DNA from: Burkholderiales bacterium RIFCSPHIGHO2_12_FULL_61_11
GTDB lineage: Bacteria; Pseudomonadota; Gammaproteobacteria; Burkholderiales; Burkholderiaceae_C
NCBI GenBank assembly: GCA_001770785.1
Contig: MERZ01000240.1
Location: forward strand, 8,952-14,099
Length of the DNA: 5,148 bases
Direction: 5' to 3'
Positions 1 through 5,023 of the stretch are shown here, piece after piece (within the stretch, counting starts at the first letter, position 1; each line of letters starts with the position of its first letter). Made by a program: the position numbers and the translations under genes. The notes below the pieces were generated by a model. That model did no database searches and had not been told where the DNA came from. It saw only the letters and a list, made by a program, of their open reading frames with translations.

Positions 1-99
1 GACGCCGCCGTGGGCGCGATCATTCAGGTGAAAATGCAAGGCGGGCGCCTGATCAGCGGCGTTGTGGGTCCGGACGGTAGCCTTGAGCGGACAAATTAA
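1..99 (+). CDS. flgA: FlgA C-terminal fragment, P-ring assembly chaperone (partial, 5' end outside window)
   Basis: The window opens inside this gene in frame 1. The last 32 codons read DAAVGAIIQVKMQGGRLISG followed by VVGPDGSLERTN and a TAA stop. This is the usual end of FlgA: the SAF-like C-terminal domain finishes with a conserved 'G..I.V.N..S.R.I.G.V...G.V' pattern. FlgA is a periplasmic chaperone for FlgI during assembly of the P ring around the flagellar rod; the signal peptide and N-terminal domains lie outside the window. flgM and flgN follow in the same direction, the common flgA-flgM-flgN order. The identification rests on a short fragment plus context, and the context makes it fairly safe. 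Confidence 0.82.
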   Translation, partial: DAAVGAIIQVKMQGGRLISGVVGPDGSLERTN

Positions 100-124
100 T
101 TTCTCATAAATCTGTGACTTCAAC

Positions 125-151
125 TCAAGTTTTGACTCAAGCTGCCGTTAT
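125..151 (+). promoter_or_regulatory. Sigma-28 (FliA) class III promoter of flgMN
   Basis: The -35-like box TCAAGTTT (125-132) is followed by exactly 11 bases and then GCCGTTAT (144-151). The enterobacterial FliA consensus is TAAAGTTT-N11-GCCGATAA, so the match is 7/8 and 6/8 with the expected spacing. Transcription should start near 157-160, giving a leader of about 20 bases before the flgM ATG at 177. A sigma-28 promoter here is expected from family knowledge, because flgM is often read both through from flgA and from its own class III promoter. The box sits inside a short direct repeat (ACTCAAG at 123-129 and 135-141). Confidence 0.8.
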
Positions 152-165
152 ACCGATGAGACCCT

Positions 166-170
166 GAGGA
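166..170 (+). promoter_or_regulatory. Shine-Dalgarno of flgM
   Basis: GAGGA lies six bases upstream of the ATG at 177, normal spacing. It supports this ATG as the flgM start. Confidence 0.75.
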
Positions 171-176
171 AACATC

Positions 177-464
177 ATGAAAATCTATCCAAACGTCACT
201 TTTTTGCGCAATTTGGCGGGTCCGGCGCCCCTGATTCCAAAAGACACCGCCGTCAATAAGCCAGCACTGCCTGCCGCGGCTGACCCGGAGCGCCCGGTTT
301 CACTGCAAGTAGTGCTGCCCTCAATCGACGGGGGCTTTGATGCGGCCCGCGTTGCGGAGATTCGCGCCAGCATTAGCGCCGGCCGCTACCAGGTCAATAC
401 CGAAAAAATTGCCGACGGCCTGTTGGCAACCGTGCGTGACCTGTTAAGCACCAAGACACCATGA
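177..464 (+). CDS. flgM: FlgM, negative regulator of flagellin synthesis (anti-sigma-28 factor)
   Basis: This 95-residue protein has the size expected of FlgM. The N-terminal half (about 1-45) is rich in Pro, Ala and polar residues and is probably disordered, as in known FlgM proteins. The C-terminal half carries the FliA-binding signature: FDAARVAEIRASISAGRY (54-71), then QVNTEKIADGLL (72-83), the typical 'R..I..G.Y.vd...iA..ll' helices. FlgM binds sigma-28 in the cytoplasm and blocks class III transcription until the hook-basal body is complete, then is exported through the flagellar secretion channel. The start has a good Shine-Dalgarno and sits downstream of a sigma-28 promoter, which would form a feedback loop with the fliA gene in this same window. 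Its stop overlaps the flgN start. Confidence 0.9.
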   Translation: MKIYPNVTFLRNLAGPAPLIPKDTAVNKPALPAAADPERPVSLQVVLPSIDGGFDAARVAEIRASISAGRYQVNTEKIADGLLATVRDLLSTKTP

Positions 465-919
465 GTCACCTGCTGCTCAATCACCTGACCCTGGAACATG
501 CAGCGATTGGGGCATTTATAGATTTACTGGATAGGGAAGCCGAAGCCATGACGCGTGGCGACTTCACCGCCCTGCCTGAACTGGCCAGGCGCAAGTCACG
601 GCAGGCCGATGAAATCTCGGTTTTGCGGCATCAACGTGAAACAGAGCAGCTTGCCTTGGGCTACGCGGCTGATCGCAGCGGTGCCGCTGATGCCGCTGCC
701 GCTGGCGGCAAAGCACTGCAAAACGCCTGGCGCGAATTACAGGCGTGTTCAGCGCAGGCCCGTGAACGCAATCACCGCAATGGCGTGATGATTCACACCC
801 ATCTGGACTTCACCCGTCAGTCCATCTGTTTTTTGCAAGCCAGCGGCCAGCCACTGTATGGACCGGACGGAACGCATCATGCCGGCATCGGGCTGGGCAA
901 CACGCTCGGCTTGGGATAA
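461..919 (+). CDS. flgN: FlgN, export chaperone for hook-associated proteins FlgK/FlgL
   Basis: This 152-residue, largely helical protein starts four bases before the end of flgM (ATGA overlap). No clear Shine-Dalgarno is visible, so translation is probably coupled to flgM. The FlgN pattern is seen in the N-terminal helix (HLTLEHAAIGAFIDLLDREA, 8-27) and in the C-terminal part, where NHRNG (104-108) is followed by LYGPDG (132-137); 'N..NG' and 'LYG..G' are typical of the family. FlgN is a cytoplasmic chaperone that delivers FlgK and FlgL to the export apparatus; the C-terminal region holds the substrate-binding helix. An Ala/Gly-rich segment (about 74-84, ADAAAAGG) looks like a flexible insert between helices. 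The gene is the last of the flgAMN unit and runs toward fliA. Confidence 0.88.
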   Translation: MSHLLLNHLTLEHAAIGAFIDLLDREAEAMTRGDFTALPELARRKSRQADEISVLRHQRETEQLALGYAADRSGAADAAAAGGKALQNAWRELQACSAQARERNHRNGVMIHTHLDFTRQSICFLQASGQPLYGPDGTHHAGIGLGNTLGLG

Positions 920-960
920 GACCGCGCCCCGGTCAGGCTGTTTTCAGGCCCATCGACCGG
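920..960. terminator. Possible hairpins between convergent flgN and fliA (weak terminator candidate)
   Basis: Two alternative hairpins share one arm. GACCG (920-924) can pair with CGGTC (930-934) around a 5-base loop, starting at the last base of the flgN stop codon region. CCGGTC (929-934) can pair with GACCGG (955-960), enclosing an inner stem GGCTG/CAGGCC with one bulge around a TTTT loop (941-944). Neither is followed by a convincing U-tract on either strand, so rho-independent termination is doubtful. The rest of the 130-base gap (to 1049) holds only an 8-base inverted repeat (GACCCTGC 970-977, GCAGGGTC 1041-1048) and no gene. Confidence 0.25.
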
Positions 961-1049
961 CCAGGCCTTGACCCTGCCTGCTTGTTCGTCTTGAACGCGC
1001 TGCCGACGATGGCGCCGACCTGCCGGGGATACAGCTCGACGCAGGGTCG

Positions 1050-1793
1050 CTAAAGCGCTTCACCCAGGATTCCACGCAAGCGACTGATCACCTGGCTATG
1101 CAACTGGCAGACGCGCGATTCACTGACTTCCATCACCGCGCCGATCTCGCGCAGGTTCAGTTCCTCCTCATAGTACAGACTGAGTAGCAGGCGTTCACGC
1201 TCGGGAATGGTTTCAATGGCTTGCACCAGCCGATGGCGCAAACCGTTTTCCAGCAGTTTTTCCAGCGGCCCGTTGCCGTAGTCCTGTTCGCCGCGTTCGC
1301 CCCGGCATTGCTGATCAAGAAAGCCGTTTTCCTGATCATTGCGATCAAAGTCGTCGTAGTACACCAGCTGGCAACCGTGAATCTCCTGCAACAGGTGCTG
1401 ATAGGCTTGCAGTGGCAACTGCAACTCCTGTGCGATCTCACCTTCGGTTGGCGCGCGCCCCAGCTTTTGTTCTTTGGCGTGAACCGCCTTCGCCACGCTG
1501 CGCGAGGACTGCCGCAAGCCGCGTGAGACCCAGTCATTGGCACGCAATTCGTCGAGCATGGCACCGCGAATGCGCTGACTGGCGTAAGTCTCGAATTTCG
1601 CTCCCTGGTCATCCTGATAGCGGCCGGCGGCATCGAGCAAGCCCAGCATGCCGGCCTGAATCAGGTCGTCCAGGTCGACGCTGGCCGGCAACTTGGCAAT
1701 GAGCTGCAGGGCCAGTCGTCGCACCAGCGGCGCATGTTGCGTCAGCAAGTCCGTGGGACCAGATTTGTCAAGCTTTCCCTCAGGTGTGTACAT
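1050..1793 (-). CDS. fliA: FliA, RNA polymerase sigma-28 factor for flagellar class III genes
   Basis: The protein is 247 residues from the ATG at 1793, normal for FliA (about 240). Sigma-70 regions are seen in order. Region 2 has LDDLIQAGMLGLLDAAGRY (41-59), FETYASQRIRGAMLDELR (67-84) and the -10-contacting DWVSRGLR (87-94). Region 3 has LGRAPTEGEIAQEL (111-124). Region 4 has IPERERLLLSLYYEEELNL (196-214) and the helix-turn-helix REIGAVMEVSESRVCQLHSQ (215-234). There is no region 1, as expected for this group. A longer frame from a TTG at 1820 is open, but the ATG is preferred: MYTPEGKLDK is the typical betaproteobacterial FliA start and AGGAG lies 9 bases upstream. The start overlaps the flhG 3' end by 14 bases, implying coupled expression. 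It directs transcription of flagellin, chemotaxis and flgMN genes and is inhibited by FlgM. Confidence 0.95.
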   Translation of the reverse strand: MYTPEGKLDKSGPTDLLTQHAPLVRRLALQLIAKLPASVDLDDLIQAGMLGLLDAAGRYQDDQGAKFETYASQRIRGAMLDELRANDWVSRGLRQSSRSVAKAVHAKEQKLGRAPTEGEIAQELQLPLQAYQHLLQEIHGCQLVYYDDFDRNDQENGFLDQQCRGERGEQDYGNGPLEKLLENGLRHRLVQAIETIPERERLLLSLYYEEELNLREIGAVMEVSESRVCQLHSQVISRLRGILGEAL

Positions 1794-2532
1794 TGAGGTG
1801 GACTCCTGCTCTCTTAACAATGGAGGTATTCAAGACGGCTGCATCAGCGCATCGCGGCACAGGACGCGCTGCTTGGCTGGCCGTCAGGACGGGACGCGGC
1901 GAGGCCTTTTGGCCCTTGGCCACGAGAGTCGGCCACTGCAGCAAATCAGCGGCAATTTGGCAATAGTCCATCGCAGCGAAACTGCCCTGAAAGGCCTCAA
2001 CGACAGTCAAATCAAGTCGCTGGGCCTGGGCGAGAAGTGGGTCGGCCCGCACCCATCCGGCGGGCTCCAGCGCCAGCGCGAGGTAGCAGTTTGCGGTACG
2101 CGCCAGATTGACCAATATGCTTTGCGCCTCGGCCGCGTTGGCCGCGCCGTGAACCAGCACGCGCAATCGCTGCAGCGCGTGGACATGCTGAAGCCGCTTG
2201 ATGCAGGCATAGGTCTGAGTGATCGACGCCGCATTTGGCTGCAACACCACCAGGATGTGATCTGCCTGAGCGGCCAATGGCGACAGCGCGCCTTCCCTGC
2301 TGAGCATGGCATTCATCAACACCAGTCGCCCCGCGCGCTGGGCGTGGGGCGACGGCGCGCCACCGCACTCATCGAGCACCAGCACCTCCTTGCCTTTCCG
2401 AACCAGTGCTGCCGCCAGATTGCGCGAGACGCTCCCGACATCAATGCGCGGCTCACCGCCAAGCACGGCAACCAGCCTTCCCGCGCTGCTGGTCATCAAG
2501 CGTCGCAGGCCATCAGCCTGATCGGTCATCAT
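1780..2532 (-). CDS. flhG: FlhG (FleN/YlxH-like), MinD-family flagellar number regulator with degenerate ATPase site
   Basis: About 250 residues. Position right after flhF and the N-terminal TDQADGLRRL (3-12) identify FlhG; the DQAxGLR helix is the element that stimulates the FlhF GTPase in studied systems. The SIMIBI fold is still traceable: RLVAVLGG (19-26), SVSRNLAAALVRKGKEVLVLDE (34-55), ADHILVVLQPNAASITQTY (90-108, matching the family 'EPTSITDAY' strand-helix) and FQGSFAAMDYCQIAADLL (181-198). Key ATPase parts are missing. The KGGVGKT-type Walker A is replaced by GGEPRIDVGS with no Lys, DADLGLAN is replaced by DECGGAPS, and the switch II 'DT.AG' segment is absent because the middle is short. 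It is therefore probably a non-hydrolysing pseudo-ATPase. The start is uncertain: ATG 2532 is chosen; GTG 2541 and ATG 2529 are in frame, and none has a good Shine-Dalgarno. Translation is probably coupled to flhF. Confidence 0.82.
   Translation of the reverse strand: MMTDQADGLRRLMTSSAGRLVAVLGGEPRIDVGSVSRNLAAALVRKGKEVLVLDECGGAPSPHAQRAGRLVLMNAMLSREGALSPLAAQADHILVVLQPNAASITQTYACIKRLQHVHALQRLRVLVHGAANAAEAQSILVNLARTANCYLALALEPAGWVRADPLLAQAQRLDLTVVEAFQGSFAAMDYCQIAADLLQWPTLVAKGQKASPRPVLTASQAARPVPRCADAAVLNTSIVKRAGVHLNVHT
1803..1807 (-). promoter_or_regulatory. Shine-Dalgarno of fliA
   Basis: AGGAG on the minus strand (CTCCT on plus) ends nine bases before the ATG at 1793. It favours that ATG over the in-frame TTG at 1820, which lies upstream of this site. 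The element lies within the flhG coding sequence. Confidence 0.7.
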
Positions 2533-2551
2533 TTTTTTCACTGCAACTGCG

Positions 2552-5023
2552 TCAGGCTTGCGCCAGGGTCATATCGAACTGAGGTGCTACCGCCGCGCCA
2601 TCGGTCTCCAGTGCATTGAGCAGCACGAAGAGTTTCTCCAAGCCTTCAAAAAGCACGGGACCAGGCACCGGTCGGTCAGGGCGAACGACTCGTCCGGTCA
2701 GCTGCACCAAAACCTTTCGCGCCATTTCAGCCCAGGCGTCCTGCGAGCGTTGCAGACGAAACACGGTGCTGGAAATCTGCCCGGCAATCAGCAAGCGTTT
2801 GAGCAGGGCGGTGTCATCCGGCGCAGCCGCCTCGCCGAGCTGACCAAGGCCCTGATTGAGAAGCTTGAAATACGGTTCAGCAGCAGCCCGCCAAGCCGGC
2901 CAAAGCGCAATTTGCTGGGCGGTCGCCTGGATGCCAAGGCTGGCAAGCACGTAGCTGTGGGCTATCGGTTTACCGCTGGCCGCATCAACAATGCGCCTGA
3001 CCACGCAACGTAGCATCGAAGGAGCGACTGCCGCGTCTGCCGTGCCGTTCTTCGCGTCAGGGCGCAGACTCACCAGCGTTTGTGCGACCGATGACCATGC
3101 TGCCTTGTTCCGATAGAGCAGCGGTTTCGGCGCGCTGAAGGAAAGACCGGCAGCCAGTTTTCCAAGCGTTCCTGGAGCGCCACTTCCAGCGATCCCTATG
3201 CGCAGGGCTGCGCTGCCAAAGGCCGCCCATTGGAGACCGATGGATTGCCACTCATGGATCAGCCCGGAGGCCGGTATATCGGCGAGCAAATGAACCAGGG
3301 GCTTGGCAAACTGCGGCGACTGCTCCCAGTCGAACTGGCGCATAGCAGGCTGCGCAGGACTAGCCAGCAAGGGGTTCAAGGAAGCGAAGGGCACGCCGGT
3401 ACGATCCGACAGCAGCAGGGAGCCGACGAGCACTCGGAAGTCAGCGCGTGTATCGGGTGCCATACTTCGCTCGCTGGCAATCGACAATACGTAGTCGCGG
3501 CAACTGACACGGCTGTCAGCACAAGCTTGCGACAGCAGGGTTCGGGCAATATCTTCGGCCCCCATCCGATCATCGGAGAGCTGGCGCCAGAGCGAGCGGG
3601 TTTCATTAAAGCCGACCTCGCCGGCGACAAGCGCGCGGGTCGTGGATGTCAGCTCCTGGACATTGTGAGCGAGCGCCCGGATCAGTTGCTGGCATTGCGA
3701 ACGCAGCCGTTCACTGACCCCCTGCGCCGCGGCGACATCCGCCTCACACCTGAGGGCGACCATCCGTTCGTCAGGATCGGGCTCTCCGGCAACGAATAAT
3801 GAGCGTCGGTTTTTGGTCTGAAACACGCTGTCTATCAACGTGCAGTGGTCGCCCAGCATCAGGTCTTCCGGGACTTTCTGACCGTTGGAGACATAGTGCA
3901 CGGGCAACTGGTGGCGAATCGCCATGTCAATCAGAACCCCGGGATGCGTAGCCTCGTCGACTTTAGTAAAGATGCAACCAGACAGGTCTGTGCCGCTGCC
4001 CGCCTGCCCGCTTTGGCGGTAGGCCTGCACCACTTCATTGAGCGTGTCGCCATGACTGGACGCATTGAGCAGCAGCAGGCGCTTGACCGGGCGGCTGGCT
4101 CCGCACAGCATGGCGATCTGGTCAGACACGGCGCGGTCGCGCTGACTCCTGCCCACCGTGTCGATAAGCACCATATGCTTGTCGCGCAGGTCCGCCAGCA
4201 CCCGTTCCAGATCGGCGGCGTCTTTGACGGCGTGCACCGCAACACCCAGGATCTGGCCATAAATGCGCAATTGCTCATAGGCGCCAATCCGGTAGCTGTC
4301 AGTCGTGACCAACGCCAATTTTTCCGCCCCGAAGCGCATGACGCAACGCGCAGCCAGCTTGGCCGTGGTGGTGGTCTTGCCCACCCCGGTCGGTCCCATC
4401 AGCGCATAGACCCCCCCCTCGTCCATGAGCGCGTCTTCATCTTCGAGCATGGGTAACTGGCGTTGCAAGGCCGACTTGACATGGTTGACACCCTTGGTCA
4501 AGGTTTGGCCGATGGGCAAGTTGCTCAATAGCTCTTTGGCCAGACACGCGCTGAAGCCGACCCCCAGGAGAATTCGCAGCAAGTGTCCGCGCAGCGGATC
4601 GCGCTTTTGCGCTTCATTCCACGCAATGTCGGCCAGCTGGTCGTCAATCAGGCCGCGCATCGAATGAATGTTCCGGAATACCCCATCGCCATGGCCAGCG
4701 CCAGCGCCAGCGCCAGCGCCATCGCCATCGCCATCGCCATCGCCAACGCTACCGTGAACAGTGGCCAGCCCGATGGGCGGCTTGATCGATGCCGTGGGTT
4801 TGACAAGCCAGGCTCTGGCAACGCCAGCTGGCGTCGCCAAAGCCGGCGTCTCCTCCAGGGCTGCGGCCAGGGTCGCCACGATCTCGACGCCGTCGGCGGT
4901 GACGCGGTTCGATAAAACAATGGCGTCGGGGCCAAGACTCTCTCGCACCAGACGGAGCGCCTCGCGACCAGAGGGCGCAACGACCTTACAACGGGCGGTA
5001 TTGACTTGCATCAGCGTATTCAA
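2552..5023 (-). CDS. flhF: FlhF, SRP-type GTPase for flagellar placement, with a long non-canonical C-terminal extension
   Basis: The protein has 823 residues; typical FlhF has about 400-500. The N-terminal B domain shows APSGREALRLVRESLGPDAI (16-35) and VLSNR. A Gly-Asp/Gly-Ala linker lies around 94-114. The N and G domains follow: P-loop GPTGVGKTTTTAKLAA (210-225), DSYRIGAYEQLRIYG (242-256), G3 DTVGRSQRD (288-296, Val where Ala is commoner), G4 TKVDEA (353-358) and closing loop SNGQKVPEDL (379-388). Canonical similarity ends near LIDSVFQ (396-402). GTP-dependent FlhF dimers act at the inner membrane to recruit early basal-body parts and are reset by FlhG. Residues 403-823 are extra (described separately). 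The TTG start at 5023 is supported by AGGAGG six bases upstream; the next ATG (residue 5) would be too far away. The start shares TTGA with the flhA stop. Confidence 0.93.
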   Translation of the reverse strand: MNTLMQVNTARCKVVAPSGREALRLVRESLGPDAIVLSNRVTADGVEIVATLAAALEETPALATPAGVARAWLVKPTASIKPPIGLATVHGSVGDGDGDGDGAGAGAGAGHGDGVFRNIHSMRGLIDDQLADIAWNEAQKRDPLRGHLLRILLGVGFSACLAKELLSNLPIGQTLTKGVNHVKSALQRQLPMLEDEDALMDEGGVYALMGPTGVGKTTTTAKLAARCVMRFGAEKLALVTTDSYRIGAYEQLRIYGQILGVAVHAVKDAADLERVLADLRDKHMVLIDTVGRSQRDRAVSDQIAMLCGASRPVKRLLLLNASSHGDTLNEVVQAYRQSGQAGSGTDLSGCIFTKVDEATHPGVLIDMAIRHQLPVHYVSNGQKVPEDLMLGDHCTLIDSVFQTKNRRSLFVAGEPDPDERMVALRCEADVAAAQGVSERLRSQCQQLIRALAHNVQELTSTTRALVAGEVGFNETRSLWRQLSDDRMGAEDIARTLLSQACADSRVSCRDYVLSIASERSMAPDTRADFRVLVGSLLLSDRTGVPFASLNPLLASPAQPAMRQFDWEQSPQFAKPLVHLLADIPASGLIHEWQSIGLQWAAFGSAALRIGIAGSGAPGTLGKLAAGLSFSAPKPLLYRNKAAWSSVAQTLVSLRPDAKNGTADAAVAPSMLRCVVRRIVDAASGKPIAHSYVLASLGIQATAQQIALWPAWRAAAEPYFKLLNQGLGQLGEAAAPDDTALLKRLLIAGQISSTVFRLQRSQDAWAEMARKVLVQLTGRVVRPDRPVPGPVLFEGLEKLFVLLNALETDGAAVAPQFDMTLAQA
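2609..3436 (-). other. FlhF C-terminal domain resembling a degenerate IS4-type DDE transposase core
   Basis: Residues about 530-805 of FlhF do not belong to any FlhF domain I know. Several blocks, in order, resemble IS4-group transposases as I remember them: SLLLSDRTGVPFASL (535-549, like 'L.LSD..G.PLA.L'); LVHLLADIPAS then HEWQSIG (576-596, like 'VHVIDREAD....W..AG'); LLYRNKAAWSSVAQTLVSLR (635-654); LRCVVRRIVDAASGKP (671-686, like 'LRLVV.RV.D..G'); IALWPAWRAAAEPYFKLLN (705-723); KRLLIAGQISSTVFRLQRS (742-760); and LVQLTGR (772-778) with a GLEKLFVLLNALE end (794-806). Against the IS4 signature Y-(2)-R-(3)-E-(6)-K, Arg712 and Glu716 are kept while Tyr is Pro709 and Lys is Asn723. The Asp expected in the second block is not conserved. 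No search was possible, so this is a remembered pattern match; it could be convergent low-level similarity. Confidence 0.55.
4411..4418 (-). repeat. G8 homopolymer inside flhF
   Basis: Eight C in a row on the plus strand read as GAG GGG GGG GTC in flhF (Glu202-Gly-Gly-Val205), just before the P-loop at 210. A one-base slip would end the protein before the GTPase motifs. As written, the frame is intact. Confidence 0.9.
4682..4747 (-). repeat. Hexanucleotide tandem repeat in flhF encoding a Gly-Asp/Gly-Ala linker
   Basis: On the plus strand there are four perfect GCCAGC units (4694-4717), then four perfect GCCATC units (4718-4741). They are flanked by decayed units (CCCATC 4682-4687, GCCATG 4688-4693, GCCAAC 4742-4747). 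In flhF these read as (GAT GGC)x4 and (GCT GGC)x4, giving Asp-Gly repeats followed by Ala-Gly repeats at residues 95-110, then HGDG. The repeat lies in the variable linker between the B and NG domains. Each unit adds two residues without changing frame, so unit gain or loss would alter only linker length and charge. Confidence 0.95.

Noticed and set aside
676..715. GC-rich inverted and direct repeats (CAGCGG/CCGCTG, GCCGCTG copies) in flgN
   Set aside because: They come from Ala/Gly-rich coding sequence, the closest pair leaves only a 2-base loop, and there is no sign of a regulatory role.
970..1048. 8-base inverted repeat GACCCTGC / GCAGGGTC between flgN and fliA
   Set aside because: The arms are 63 bases apart, do not extend, and have no T-run; chance is likely in GC-rich DNA.
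1794..1840. A sigma-70 promoter directly before fliA
   Set aside because: TTGAAT and TAAGAG-like hexamers occur but are only about 11 bases apart, too close for a promoter, and the region is flhG coding sequence.
1693..2619. Plus-strand open frame of 308 codons opposite flhG and the fliA start
   Set aside because: It is antisense to two well-identified genes, has no recognisable domain, and its open length is explained by the GC-rich codon bias of the opposite strand.
3230..3799. Plus-strand open frame of 189 codons opposite flhF
   Set aside because: It is antisense to the continuous FlhF frame and its translation shows no family features.
2552..3817. A recent insertion sequence at the 3' half of flhF
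   Set aside because: No terminal inverted repeats, target duplication, own start or frame break is visible; the transposase-like part is in frame and diverged, so any insertion would be ancient.
3845..4456. Plus-strand open frame of 203 codons opposite the FlhF GTPase domain
   Set aside because: It lies opposite highly conserved G motifs, so the minus strand is clearly the coding one.
4682..4747. CRISPR-like or intergenic satellite array
   Set aside because: The units are six bases with no spacers and are in frame inside flhF; this is a coding tandem repeat.
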